NCBI RefSeq assembly: GCF_017357105.1
Contig: NZ_CP071596.1
Coordinates: forward strand, 3,940,922 to 4,004,921
Source: Natronosalvus caseinilyticus
GTDB taxonomy: Archaea; Halobacteriota; Halobacteria; Halobacteriales; Natrialbaceae
Reading direction: 5' to 3'
Length of the DNA stretch: 64,000 bases
Positions 1-11,715 of the stretch are shown here, one piece after another. Position 1 is the first letter of the stretch; each line of letters opens with the position of its first letter. Both the position numbers and the translations under genes were made by a program. Below the pieces are notes generated by a model. It saw nothing but the letters and a program-made list of their open reading frames with translations, searched no databases and was not told where the DNA came from.

Positions 1-2
1 AT

Positions 3-1190
<1,188 letters not shown>

Positions 1191-1330
1191 TGTTTCGTCG
1201 TTTCCGGAGAAGCGAAATCGATGGCAGAGACGGATCCTGGTCGTCTATCGGCCGACTCGAACGATAACGAGGCCACCTCGAGCAGTGATGGCGCCGGTCC
1301 AAGCGATTACGTCGCGTGAAAAGGCCACAC

Positions 1331-1336
1331 TTATAT
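1331..1336 (+). promoter_or_regulatory. TATA-like box for the Bat-type regulator
   Basis: TTATAT lies 25-30 nt before the ATG at 1361, within locally AT-rich DNA. The spacing predicts transcription starting at or a few bases before the start codon, the leaderless arrangement common in haloarchaea. This is inference from position only. Confidence 0.45.
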
Positions 1337-1360
1337 TCGTGTTAGAAGATATCACGAAGC

Positions 1361-3514
1361 ATGTCCGTCGATGGATCGGCGGTGCTGACGACGACTCGGT
1401 ACGAGGCGCTGTTGAACACCGCCGAAACCCACCGCGAGGCCCTCGTCGTTCGGTTGTGCGGCGACGTCGGCCTTCGCCCGGCGGAGGTCGTCCGATTGAC
1501 GCCGGGTTGCGTCCGACAGCTTCGCGCCGATCCACCACGATACGGGCTCGCCGTTCCCGCCTCGACGGAGTCGAGCGACGATGTCGCTCGAGTCGCCTAC
1601 CTCCCGACTCGCGTCGAACGAGCGCTTCGCCAGTACGCCCACGGCAACGGCATTGGCGACGACGACCGCCTCGTTCCCGTCACGCCGCGTCGCGTCCAGA
1701 TGCTCGTCGCCGAGGTGAGCACCCGGGCGAGCGAGCGATTCGACGATCCGACGCTCGAGACCGTCTCCTCGAGCGATCTGCGACGCTTTTTCGCGAAACG
1801 CTCACTTCGCGAAACTCATAACCCACAAGCCGTCAAGGCTGCCGGTGGCTGGCAGAGTTTCGAGGCACTCGAGCCCTACCTCCCCAGCCCGACGCCCGAC
1901 GAGCTGGTTCGAGCGTTCGAGCCGCTCGAAACGGGGGGCCCGCCGGATCGACCGTCGATCCCCTCGGCCCTCTCGAACGGTGGTCGACCGGTAGAGGAAC
2001 GAGCGAATGAATCGGCGGGGAATTCGACGGCAGACACGCTGCGAGACGCGCTCGAGCACTCCGACCGATATGCCTGGTTCCGCCTCGACGCAGACGGACG
2101 TATCGACCGCTGGAGCGAGGGGGCAGCCGACTGCTTCGGCTACGCGGCGGCGGACGTGATCGGCTCACACGTCCGAATCCTCTTTCCGGACGCGGCCGTC
2201 GACGAGGGCGTTCCCGACCGACTGCTCGAGACCGTGCACGACGAAGACGGGGTCGACGTCGACGGGTGGCGCTGCCGAGCGGACGGGTCGCAGGTGCACG
2301 TGATGGAGACGATCGTCCCTCTCGTCGCCGACGGGAACCGGGGGTTCGTCGTTCTCTCGTGCCAGGACTCGACCCCTGACCATCGGCAGCGGTTCGAACC
2401 CGCTCGAGCGGTCACGGACGCGCTGCTCGAGGCCTCGACGCACGAGACCGTCGAAACAGCGGTCTGTCGCGCACTCGTCGACGAGGGGCCGTACGAATTC
2501 GCCTGGATCGACCGAACGACCGCCTCGCGAACCCGCCGGGAGTGGTACGCCGCGAGCGGCCTCGAGGACGCGACGATCGAGCACTTGCAGACGGTCCTCG
2601 AGGAAGCCGACGAAGTGAACCACGGCGACCTGGACGACGGAAGCGTCCAGACGAACGTCTCGATCGACGATTTCGACGGGGCGCTCCTCGCGGTTCCCGT
2701 CCGCTACGGCGACACCGTCTACGGGACGCTGATCCTTGGAACAGCGCGCGAGACGGTCGACGAACGGGAACGGGCCTGGCTCGAGACCCTCGGTTCCCAG
2801 GTCGGTCACACTATCGCGGCCGTCCGGCGACGCAACCTCCTGCTCTCCGACGCGGTGATCGAACTCGAGTTCGCCTGCCGGGACGCGGCGTCGTTCTTCG
2901 TCGACGCCAGCGCCCGACTCGACTGTCGGTTCGAACTCGACTCGCTCGTCCCCATCGACGACCACACCCAGCTGTACTACGTCCACGTCACCGACGCCAC
3001 CCCGGCAGCGGTCTTCGAGCACGCCGAATCGGACGCCGGCATTCGAGAGTGCCGGGTGATCGACACCTACGCGGACGGCAGCCGCCTCGAGTTCGTCGTC
3101 GAGGGCTCCTCGCCGGCGCTCACGCTGATGGAGTACGGCGTGACCGTACTCGAGTCGGTGACCAGGGACGGGACGACGACGATCACGGCCGAGTGCGCGA
3201 GCGATACAGACGTCAGAACCGTCGTCGATGGCCTGTGCGCAGCGTTTCCCGCGTCGGAGCTCGTCGGAAAGCGCCAGGTCGAGCGCTCCGTCCAGACGGC
3301 CCGCGCGTTTCGAACGGGCCTGGAGGAGCGACTCACCGACCGCCAGGAGGCCGCGCTTCGAGCGGCGTACTTCGGCGGCTACTACGACTGGCCTCGTGAA
3401 AGCACGGCCGAGGAGATCGCCGACGCGATGGACGTCTCCTCACCGACCCTGCACAACCACCTCAGGAAAGGCCAGCACGAACTGTTGCGGACGTTCTTCG
3501 ACGACCGGCCCTAA
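1361..3514 (+). CDS. Bat-type HTH-10 sensor-regulator with N-terminal tyrosine-recombinase-like domain
   Basis: This 717-residue cytoplasmic transcription regulator belongs to the bacterio-opsin-activator family. Domains in order: residues about 10-180 resemble the catalytic core of tyrosine recombinases (R39 in GLRPAEVV, S138-D-L-R141 in place of HxxR, W164 in GGW, Y173); a PAS domain at about 225-345; a GAF domain at about 350-500; a Bat accessory domain at about 500-655; and a C-terminal HTH_10 helix-turn-helix at 658-717 (LTDRQEAALRAAYFGGYY, then a recognition helix around SSPTLHNHL). It lies between two acetyl-CoA synthetase genes on the same strand, which suggests control of acetate use, but the ligand and target are unknown. 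The recombinase-like part lacks the first catalytic His and is fused to sensors, so I read it as a DNA-binding fold and not an active integrase. Confidence 0.85.
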   Translation: MSVDGSAVLTTTRYEALLNTAETHREALVVRLCGDVGLRPAEVVRLTPGCVRQLRADPPRYGLAVPASTESSDDVARVAYLPTRVERALRQYAHGNGIGDDDRLVPVTPRRVQMLVAEVSTRASERFDDPTLETVSSSDLRRFFAKRSLRETHNPQAVKAAGGWQSFEALEPYLPSPTPDELVRAFEPLETGGPPDRPSIPSALSNGGRPVEERANESAGNSTADTLRDALEHSDRYAWFRLDADGRIDRWSEGAADCFGYAAADVIGSHVRILFPDAAVDEGVPDRLLETVHDEDGVDVDGWRCRADGSQVHVMETIVPLVADGNRGFVVLSCQDSTPDHRQRFEPARAVTDALLEASTHETVETAVCRALVDEGPYEFAWIDRTTASRTRREWYAASGLEDATIEHLQTVLEEADEVNHGDLDDGSVQTNVSIDDFDGALLAVPVRYGDTVYGTLILGTARETVDERERAWLETLGSQVGHTIAAVRRRNLLLSDAVIELEFACRDAASFFVDASARLDCRFELDSLVPIDDHTQLYYVHVTDATPAAVFEHAESDAGIRECRVIDTYADGSRLEFVVEGSSPALTLMEYGVTVLESVTRDGTTTITAECASDTDVRTVVDGLCAAFPASELVGKRQVERSVQTARAFRTGLEERLTDRQEAALRAAYFGGYYDWPRESTAEEIADAMDVSSPTLHNHLRKGQHELLRTFFDDRP

Positions 3515-3601
3515 CTGTCTAGATACCGCAAGTCGCTCGTCGCCCACGCGCTGTCCTGACAGTTGGAGATACTCGTCTCGAACACGTTCGGGTTGTGCCC
3601 A

Positions 3602-3611
3602 GAATATATTC
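3602..3611. promoter_or_regulatory. Perfect 10-bp palindrome upstream of acs
   Basis: GAATATATTC is a perfect AT-rich palindrome in the 228-bp gap between the regulator and acs, about 95 nt before the acs TATA-like box. It is a candidate operator, perhaps for the adjacent regulator. There is no direct evidence beyond symmetry and location. Confidence 0.3.
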
Positions 3612-3705
3612 CGCCCCCAAATACCCAAAATAATCGCCAAATTAACCTCATTCGACTGATTACTCGAGCTTCCCATCTGGCGTGATTTTGCTCACCTAGA
3701 GTCGG

Positions 3706-3711
3706 TATTTA
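3706..3711 (+). promoter_or_regulatory. TATA-like box for acs paralog 2
   Basis: TATTTA lies 32-37 nt before the ATG at 3743. The predicted transcription start falls a few bases upstream of the ATG, giving a very short or absent leader. Assigned by position and composition only. Confidence 0.45.
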
Positions 3712-3742
3712 CCCCCCTTATCTCGTATTGCTGTAGTGTAAC

Positions 3743-5716
<1,974 letters not shown>

Positions 5717-5740
5717 GGAGGGGCCTGGGTAGATCACCGC

Positions 5741-5754
5741 TTATCGATTATCGA
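5741..5754 (+). promoter_or_regulatory. Tandem TTATCGA repeat, probable promoter of the symporter operon
   Basis: Two adjacent copies of TTATCGA sit 37-50 nt before the ATG at 5791 in the acs-symporter gap. They could serve as a TATA/BRE region giving a short 5' leader, or as a protein-binding direct repeat. The role is inferred from position. Confidence 0.35.
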
Positions 5755-5790
5755 GACCACAATCACAGCACACGATACACGAACGATACA

Positions 5791-6243
5791 ATGCCAGATA
5801 ATACCACTCACGAACCGGAGAACGAAGAACGGACCGTCGCGACCGATGGCGGCCGTTCGGACGTCGAACGAGAGAAGGAGATCGACTACCTGGACGTCGA
5901 GATTAACCTGCTGAAGCCGGGAACCCCGTTCATGCGGGATCACAACAGGGTCATTCTGTCGGGATTCGCCCTCTGGGCGGTGATCGTCTTCGGACCGATC
6001 ACCGCGACGCGGCTGGCCCCAGGCGTGATGACCCAGACGATTCCGGGACTGGGGTTTCCGCTTCACTACTTCCTGATCGCGATCGTCGGACCAGGCGGTG
6101 CGCTGTTGTTATCGGTCTGGTACGTGCGTAAGCGCGACAAGATCGACGAGAAGTACGGAATCGAGCAGATACAGGCGCCAGAAACGACCCAGACCGACAC
6201 CAGTTCGGAGCCGGCGGCGACCGACGGAGGTGTCGATCGATGA
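5791..6243 (+). CDS. Sodium:solute symporter small subunit (DUF4212)
   Basis: This 150-residue membrane protein has an acidic cytoplasmic N-terminus, two predicted membrane segments (about residues 55-75 and 90-115, the second in PLHYFLIAIVGPGGALLLSV) and a basic YVRKRDKIDEKYG stretch typical of the DUF4212 family. Proteins of this family pair with the VC_2705-type large symporter subunit encoded immediately downstream; the two genes overlap by 4 nt (ATGA), implying translational coupling. With acs upstream, acetate or another short carboxylate is the likely substrate. The tail is Thr/Ser/Glu-rich and probably disordered. Confidence 0.88.
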   Translation: MPDNTTHEPENEERTVATDGGRSDVEREKEIDYLDVEINLLKPGTPFMRDHNRVILSGFALWAVIVFGPITATRLAPGVMTQTIPGLGFPLHYFLIAIVGPGGALLLSVWYVRKRDKIDEKYGIEQIQAPETTQTDTSSEPAATDGGVDR

Positions 6244-7958
6244 ACGGTCTCGCGTTCACCGTGCTCTCGCTGATCGGGGACACATCTATCCTCCTGCAGG
6301 GAGACGAAGAATTGCTTCCCGAAGGGCTGAACATCGGATTTAAACCGATCCCGGCGATCATCGTCATCGCGATGATGGGGCTGTTTCTGGCGGCCGGCGT
6401 CTTCTACAAGGTGGCAGATACGTCGGACATGTGGGTCGCTGGGCGCTCGATCGGGAACATCGAGAACGGCATGGCCATCGGTTCGAACTGGATGTCGGCG
6501 GCGTCGTACCTCGGTATGGCCGCTCTCATCGCGCTGTCGGGCGTCTACGGCCTGGCGTTCGTCGTCGGCTGGACAACCGGCTACTTCGTTCTGCTCATCT
6601 TCCTGGCAGCCCAGATGCGTCGCTTCGGAAAGTACACCGCACCGGACTTCGTCGGCGATCGATTCAACTCCGACGCCGCCCGGGCCATCGCGGCGGTCAC
6701 CACGTTCCTGATCGGGTTCGTCTACGCGCTCGGGCAGGCCCGAGGGATGGGACTCGTCGGCCTGTACATCCTCGGCGATCCCGGGATTCCGGGGCTAAGC
6801 GGCTACCAGGCGATGATGATCATCTTCATGGTCATCACCATTGCCTACCTGTCGCTGTCGGGGATGCTCGGGGCGACCAAGACCATGGTTCTCCAGTACG
6901 TCATCCTCATCGGCGCGTTCCTGATCGGCGTGCTGGTTACCGGGTGGACGGCGGGCTACTCGACGTTCCTGCCACAGCTCGAGTACGGCGCGTTGATTAC
7001 CGAACTCAGCAGCGAGTTCTACGATCCGTTCGCGGGCGGAAGCTACTACCTGTGGGTCGCGACGGCGTTCAGTCTAATCTTCGGGACCTGCGGACTCCCC
7101 CACGTGCTGGTTCGATTCTACACGGTCGAGAACGAACGAACCGCACGCTGGTCGTGCACCTGGGGGCTGTTCTTCATCTGTCTGCTGTACCTGTCGGCAC
7201 CCGCGTACGCGGCGTTTGGGACCGATCTCTACAGTAACGAAGTCCGCCCGGCGTACGGTGATCCCGGTATGAGCGGCGAGGCTGGAGACGTCATCGTCGT
7301 GCTGGCGACACAACTGGCAGGTCTGCCGACCTGGCTCGTCGGTTTCGTCGCTGCGGGCGGTATCGCCGCGGCGGTCGCGACGGTCGCCGGACTGTTCATT
7401 GCCGGCTCGTCGGCCATCTCGCACGACATCTACGCGAACATCATCAACCCCGACGCGACCCAGCGTCAACAGGTCCTCGTCGGCAGACTGAGCATCGTCG
7501 CGCTCGGCGTGCTGACGATCCTGTTCTCGCTCAACCCGGCCCAGCCCATCGCGGCGCTGGTCGGCTTCGCGTTCTCGCTCGCGGCCATCGTGCTGTTCCC
7601 GATGTTCTTCCTCGGACTCTGGTGGGAGAACACCAATCGTCCGGGAGCGCTCGCCGGAATGTCGACCGGACTGATCGTCTGGCTCATTCCGATGTTCAAC
7701 GAGGGACACTTCCAGACCACGCCCTGGGGAATCGGGTTCCTCGAGACGTGGATGCCTGCCATCGGCTCCGGACTGATCGGCGTTCCGGTCGTCTTCGCTG
7801 TCACCATCGCCGTTTCGCTGGTCACTGCAGAACCGCCCCTCGAGACCAAGCAGATGGTCAGGCAGTGTCACAGTCCGGAACCGATGCCCAAAGACAAGAC
7901 GGCGGCCGACGTGGTCGCTGAGAAGAACGGCGGCGGACCAACGCCGGCGGACGACTAA
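6240..7958 (+). CDS. Sodium:solute symporter, acetate-permease-like (VC_2705 type)
   Basis: This 572-residue polytopic protein of the SSS family has about 13 hydrophobic segments. Recognisable core regions are WVAGRSIGNIENGMAIGSNW and MSAASYLGMAALIALSG near residues 62-105, TAPDFVGDRF, and a later long run SAISHDIYANIINP, all typical of ActP-like carriers. It should import a monocarboxylate with Na+ across the cytoplasmic membrane. It overlaps the small-subunit gene by 4 nt and is followed after 2 nt by a universal stress protein gene, forming a tight operon next to acs. Acetate as substrate is inferred from context. The C-terminus is hydrophilic (KDKTAADVVAEKNGGG). Confidence 0.9.
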   Translation: MNGLAFTVLSLIGDTSILLQGDEELLPEGLNIGFKPIPAIIVIAMMGLFLAAGVFYKVADTSDMWVAGRSIGNIENGMAIGSNWMSAASYLGMAALIALSGVYGLAFVVGWTTGYFVLLIFLAAQMRRFGKYTAPDFVGDRFNSDAARAIAAVTTFLIGFVYALGQARGMGLVGLYILGDPGIPGLSGYQAMMIIFMVITIAYLSLSGMLGATKTMVLQYVILIGAFLIGVLVTGWTAGYSTFLPQLEYGALITELSSEFYDPFAGGSYYLWVATAFSLIFGTCGLPHVLVRFYTVENERTARWSCTWGLFFICLLYLSAPAYAAFGTDLYSNEVRPAYGDPGMSGEAGDVIVVLATQLAGLPTWLVGFVAAGGIAAAVATVAGLFIAGSSAISHDIYANIINPDATQRQQVLVGRLSIVALGVLTILFSLNPAQPIAALVGFAFSLAAIVLFPMFFLGLWWENTNRPGALAGMSTGLIVWLIPMFNEGHFQTTPWGIGFLETWMPAIGSGLIGVPVVFAVTIAVSLVTAEPPLETKQMVRQCHSPEPMPKDKTAADVVAEKNGGGPTPADD

Positions 7959-7960
7959 CG

Positions 7961-8428
7961 ATGTACGAACGCATACTCATCCCGACGGACGGTAGCAGCG
8001 TGGCGGAGGTAGCGGTCGAGCACGGGCTCGACTTAGCGGAGAAGTACGGCGCGGAGGTACACGCGCTGTACGTCGTCGACACCGACGCGGTGGCCTACGG
8101 ACTGGGCACCGAGCAGGTGGATCGACTTCGGCAGGGCAACTTCCAGGGCATGACCGAGCTTCGCGAGAAGGCGGAAGCCGCGACCGGGTACGTTCGCGAC
8201 CTCGCCGAGGCGAGGAGCATCTCGGTGGTCGAACACTACTCGGGCGGTCGACCGCACGCCCTGATCGCCGACTACGTCGAGGACAACGATATCGACCTCG
8301 TCGTCATGGGCAGCCACGGTCGCTCCGGGGTCAGACGCGCCCTGCTGGGTAGCGTCACCGAACGGACCCTGCGGTCGACGACCGTTCCGGTGCTCGTCGT
8401 CGACGCCCGGAAGTCGGTCGACGAATAA
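7961..8428 (+). CDS. Universal stress protein (UspA family)
   Basis: This 155-residue single-domain Usp starts with MYERILIPTDGS and carries the ATP-binding signature GSHGRSGVRRALLGSVTERT at about residues 117-136. Such proteins bind ATP or other nucleotides and often travel with transporters. It follows the symporter gene by 2 nt, so it is probably the last gene of the transport operon and may modulate that carrier, as with other transporter-linked Usp proteins. That role is inferred. Confidence 0.93.
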   Translation: MYERILIPTDGSSVAEVAVEHGLDLAEKYGAEVHALYVVDTDAVAYGLGTEQVDRLRQGNFQGMTELREKAEAATGYVRDLAEARSISVVEHYSGGRPHALIADYVEDNDIDLVVMGSHGRSGVRRALLGSVTERTLRSTTVPVLVVDARKSVDE

Positions 8429-8451
8429 CGGTAGCCCCGGTAACCCGTTCC

Positions 8452-8466
8452 GTTTTTCGTGTTTTC
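8452..8466 (+). terminator. T-rich probable terminator after the symporter-usp operon
   Basis: Two T tracts (TTTTT and TTTT) separated by CGTG lie about 25-40 nt after the usp stop codon. Archaeal transcription commonly ends at T runs without a stable hairpin. The next gene is convergent, which fits. Confidence 0.4.
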
Positions 8467-8561
8467 ATCGCTCAGTAGCAGTGATCTCGAGACTACGGTT
8501 CGCGTTCGAAATGATCTTCGGCTCACGTTCGGTGACGACCTCGAGAACCCCGCCCCCACCC

Positions 8562-8792
8562 TCACCGCTTCTCGCCGGAGCCGTACCACTCCCGGGCCAG
8601 TTCGAGATTCCAGACGAACGCGAAGTAGGCGACGATTCCCGCGAGCATGAGCGCGTAGTACGCCCAGGTTGGCCCCTCGAGGGCGCTGAAGATGAGCTCG
8701 ACGATCGTCACCCAAATGATCGCGAACAGCAGATCCACCAGTATTCCCCACCGCTCCTCGCGGGCGGTCTCGAGCCACGTGCCCGGTTTCAT
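8562..8792 (-). CDS. Small two-helix membrane protein
   Basis: This 76-residue protein has two hydrophobic segments, WGILVDLLFAIIWVTIVELIF and WAYYALMLAGIVAYFAFVW, flanked by charged ends (MKPGTWLETAREERW and ELAREWYGSGEKR). It looks like one of the conserved short membrane proteins of haloarchaea; I do not recognise a function. It is transcribed towards the usp gene and stands alone. The ATG at 8792 is the only start giving an intact first helix. Confidence 0.7.
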   Translation of the reverse strand: MKPGTWLETAREERWGILVDLLFAIIWVTIVELIFSALEGPTWAYYALMLAGIVAYFAFVWNLELAREWYGSGEKR

Positions 8793-8963
8793 CGTGAGTC
8801 ACCCTGCGCCGCCAACGATCCCGTCGAGTGCATGCCGGTGTGTGTCCCGGTGTGAGCAAAAAGCTACCGCCGAAGCGGCTCTCGGCCAGCGTCCACGAGC
8901 GGTCTCGAGCCGGAGCGAGTACGGATCCGAACGCACATATGTCCCAGCAAGCTACGCGTTCGT

Positions 8964-9518
8964 ATGAACGAGCGTCGCAACCCCGAGGTCGCCGTCCTCC
9001 GACTCGGCCACCGCCCCGGGCGAGACGAGCGAATGACGACCCACGTCGGCCTGACGGCCCGGGCGCTGGGTGCCGACCGCGTCCTCCTCCCGGACAACGC
9101 CGGCCAGTCCCTCGAGACGGTCGCGGACATCACCGAGCGCTTCGGCGGGCCGTTCGCGGTCGAGTTAACCGATTCCCCCCAGGGCGTCATCCGCGGGTGG
9201 GACGGCAAGGTGGTCCACCTCACGATGTACGGCGAGCGCGTCCAGGACGTTGAGGACGCCGTTCGAACGGCCCACCACGAGGACGGCGACCCCCTCCTGG
9301 TCGTCGTCGGCGCCGAGAAGGTGCCCTTCGACGTCTACGAGGAGGCCGACTGGAACGTCGGCGTGACGAATCAGCCTCACTCCGAGGTCGCGGGGCTGGC
9401 CGTCTTCCTCGACCGCCTGTTCGAGGGGTGCGAGCTCGAGTGCGAGTGGGAAGACGCGGATCGACGCGTGGTTCCGATGGAGACAGGTAAGCGGGTCGTT
9501 TCGGCCGACGAGGAGTGA
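8964..9518 (+). CDS. tRNA (cytidine(56)-2'-O)-methyltransferase (aTrm56)
   Basis: This 184-residue SPOUT-class enzyme methylates the ribose of C56 in the T-loop of archaeal tRNAs, using S-adenosylmethionine. The N-terminus PEVAVLRLGHRPGRDERMTTH and the following AxALGAxRV stretch are the family signature, and the central LLVVVGAEKVPFDVYE matches the knotted SAM-binding region. The length is normal. The ATG at 8964 follows a CATATG box by about 25 nt, suggesting a leaderless transcript. It is probably transcribed independently of tfe, about 160 nt downstream. Confidence 0.92.
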   Translation: MNERRNPEVAVLRLGHRPGRDERMTTHVGLTARALGADRVLLPDNAGQSLETVADITERFGGPFAVELTDSPQGVIRGWDGKVVHLTMYGERVQDVEDAVRTAHHEDGDPLLVVVGAEKVPFDVYEEADWNVGVTNQPHSEVAGLAVFLDRLFEGCELECEWEDADRRVVPMETGKRVVSADEE

Positions 9519-9644
9519 GGGTCAGAGACAGGTAGCCCCAAACCAGGACACCCACACTCGAGAGACACAAACTCGCGGTTCGACGCCGACACGGTAGACA
9601 GCGTCGTGGACAGCGTACCGAATAACGAGCATTGAGTAACAAGA

Positions 9645-9650
9645 CTTAAT
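9645..9650 (+). promoter_or_regulatory. TATA-like box for tfe
   Basis: CTTAAT lies 26-31 nt before the tfe ATG at 9676, matching a leaderless haloarchaeal promoter. Inference from spacing. Confidence 0.4.
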
Positions 9651-9675
9651 GGCCGCATGCGATTAGTACGGGGTA

Positions 9676-10200
9676 ATGGCTTTTGAGGACCTGCTCGAGG
9701 ACCCGGTTATCCAGAAGTACTTACACGAGCTCGTCGGTCCCAAGGGGATGCCCGTCGCGGCGGCACCGCCGGACGGAGAGGTGACCGACGAGGAACTCGC
9801 CGAGACGCTGGACCTCGAACTGAACGACGTGCGGCGGGCGCTGTTCATCCTGTACGAGAACGACCTCGCCACCTACCGTCGCCTCCGCGACGAGGATTCC
9901 GGCTGGCTCACCTACCTCTGGACGTTCGAGTACGAGAACATCCCGGAGAACCTCGAGGAGGAGCTCTACCGGCTCTACGACGCCCTCCTCGACCGTCGGG
10001 AGTACGAGCAGAACCACGAGTTCTACCTCTGTGAGATCTGTTCGATTCGCTTCGAGTTCGGCGAAGCGATGGACTTCGGCTTCGAGTGCCCCGAGTGTGG
10101 CTCGCCCGTCGAATCGATGGACAACAGCCGGCTCGTCCGGGCGATGGACGACCGCCTCGACGCCCTCGAGGACGAACTCAACGTCGAATCCACCGCCTGA
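9676..10200 (+). CDS. tfe: Transcription initiation factor TFE, alpha subunit
   Basis: This 174-residue archaeal homolog of TFIIE-alpha helps TBP and TFB open promoters for RNA polymerase. The first 90 or so residues form the winged-helix domain (VTDEELAETLDLELNDVRRALFIL), and the C-terminal half carries a zinc ribbon with two Cys pairs, CEIC and CPEC, about 24 residues apart. The length matches other euryarchaeal TFE proteins. Its stop overlaps the start of the DUF2110 gene (TGATG), a coupling that suggests a shared role or dosage. Confidence 0.96.
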   Translation: MAFEDLLEDPVIQKYLHELVGPKGMPVAAAPPDGEVTDEELAETLDLELNDVRRALFILYENDLATYRRLRDEDSGWLTYLWTFEYENIPENLEEELYRLYDALLDRREYEQNHEFYLCEICSIRFEFGEAMDFGFECPECGSPVESMDNSRLVRAMDDRLDALEDELNVESTA

Positions 10201-10883
10201 TGGTCGTCCTCGCAACCAAACTGTACGTCGACGGCGATGCCCGCCAGCGGGCGCTGGATTCCCTGCGATCGCTGGTCGACAACGAGATCGGCGAACTCGA
10301 CGTCGAGTTCGAGCTCGGCGTCCGACACGACGACTTCCCCTCCGTCACGATCGAGGGCGAGGACGCCGTCGTCGCCCGCAACGTCCTCCGCGAGGAGTGG
10401 GGCGAAATAGTCCCCGACCTCGAGGCCGGGGAAACCTACGTCGGCACGCTCGAATCGTGGGACGACGACGGGTTCGTCCTCGACGTCGGAACCGAGACCG
10501 GGGTTCGAATCCCGGCCGACCAGCTGGGCCTGGGACCGGGATCACCCGCACAGGTCAGAGAGCGCTTCGGCCTGGTCCAGCACCTGCCACTGCAGTTCGT
10601 CTACCGGCCGGACGAGGCGGACGGATCGCGGCTGGCCGACGCCGAACGCGACCGCCTCTTCGAGTGGACGCGCGGGGCCGGCCGCCTGAACGTCAACAGC
10701 GCGACCCGCGCGGAGGTCCGGGCGACGCTCAATCGCGCCGGCCACGCCCAGGACTACGTCACGGTCGAACGGCTGGGCTTACTCGAGCAGAGCGTCATCT
10801 GTACGGACGACACGGACCCGCCGGGGCTACTCTCGAGCATCGGCTCGTACCTGCCGGCGGAGTTGCGCTGCGTCGTTCCCTGA
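10200..10883 (+). CDS. DUF2110 family protein
   Basis: This 227-residue protein is of unknown function. I place the start at the ATG overlapping the tfe stop by one base, giving MVVLATKLYVDGDARQRALD; an in-frame extension upstream would only be tfe read in another frame. A central stretch, ETYVGTLESWDDDGFVLDVG, resembles an OB/S1-like beta-barrel, hinting at nucleic-acid binding. As I recall, DUF2110 genes adjoin tfe in several archaea, so a role linked to transcription is plausible but unproven. The DUF5803 gene follows by 1 nt. Confidence 0.85.
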   Translation: MVVLATKLYVDGDARQRALDSLRSLVDNEIGELDVEFELGVRHDDFPSVTIEGEDAVVARNVLREEWGEIVPDLEAGETYVGTLESWDDDGFVLDVGTETGVRIPADQLGLGPGSPAQVRERFGLVQHLPLQFVYRPDEADGSRLADAERDRLFEWTRGAGRLNVNSATRAEVRATLNRAGHAQDYVTVERLGLLEQSVICTDDTDPPGLLSSIGSYLPAELRCVVP

Positions 10884-10884
10884 T

Positions 10885-11664
10885 ATGGCAGCTGTCACCC
10901 GCCGCCTCGTCCTCGCAACGCTCGCCGTGGCTCTGCTCACGACGATCGCCGGGTGTACGATGCTCTTCGGCGGCATCTCCGACGAGACCCTCGACGAGTC
11001 CCAGTCGTACGACGACCTCCGGGACCGCGAGGCGGACGTCGCCATCGACGTCGAGAGCGGATCGTTCATCAGTGACGGGGAGTTCCGCGCCGTCTACGAC
11101 CTGAACGACACCGAACACGTGTCGCTATACCGGTCGACGCTCTACCGCGAGGAGCCACTCGAGGTTCGGGCCGTCCGCTACTGGTACCCGAACGGCACCG
11201 AACTCACCGGCTCCGAACTCGAGGTCGATCAGGACCGCTCGAGCACCGACATCCGGGTTCCGGACGGCAACGGGACGCTGGCGTTCACCGGTCCCGCGAG
11301 CCAGCGTCAGTTCTACCTGCCGGCGTACGTCGACGGGTCTTACGAGGTCATCCTCCCTGCCGGATATCGATCGACGAACTACCTCTTCGGGTCGGTGAAC
11401 CCGGGCGGGCACGAACGGGAGGTCGTCGACGACCGGGAGCATCTCCGGTGGGAGCACGTCGATAGCTCGATCTCGATCCGGTACTACCTGGGACGGGACG
11501 TCTTCATCTTCGCCGGCGTCGTCCTCGTGGTCGTCACCGTCGGTGGTGCTGGCGTCGCCTACTACTACCGGAAGATCAAGGCCCTCGAAGAGAAACGGAA
11601 GTCGATGGGCCTCGACGTCGAGCTCGAAGACGACTCGGGAAAGGGGCCGCCACCGGGGATGTAG
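10885..11664 (+). CDS. DUF5803-type membrane-anchored lipoprotein
   Basis: This 259-residue exported protein has a hydrophobic N-terminal signal ending in a lipobox-like IAGC near residue 24, a soluble extracellular domain rich in beta-strand-like segments, and a C-terminal membrane helix (IFAGVVLVVVTVGGAGVAYYY) followed by a charged cytoplasmic tail. It matches the haloarchaeal DUF5803 family as I recall it; no function is known. It lies 1 nt after the DUF2110 gene and is probably co-transcribed with tfe. Confidence 0.8.
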   Translation: MAAVTRRLVLATLAVALLTTIAGCTMLFGGISDETLDESQSYDDLRDREADVAIDVESGSFISDGEFRAVYDLNDTEHVSLYRSTLYREEPLEVRAVRYWYPNGTELTGSELEVDQDRSSTDIRVPDGNGTLAFTGPASQRQFYLPAYVDGSYEVILPAGYRSTNYLFGSVNPGGHEREVVDDREHLRWEHVDSSISIRYYLGRDVFIFAGVVLVVVTVGGAGVAYYYRKIKALEEKRKSMGLDVELEDDSGKGPPPGM

Positions 11665-11715
11665 GCGGCTCGAGGCTGAATACAGTGAATACAGACAGCT
11701 CTCGAGGCGTGACGC

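Noticed and set aside
1361..1900. Possible integrase marking a mobile element
   Set aside because: The recombinase-like region lacks the first catalytic His, is fused in frame to sensor and HTH-10 domains, and no attachment-site repeats are seen.
10500..10514. GGGTTCGAATCCC, a tRNA T-arm-like sequence
   Set aside because: It lies inside the DUF2110 coding frame and no acceptor stem, D-arm or anticodon arm can be fitted around it.
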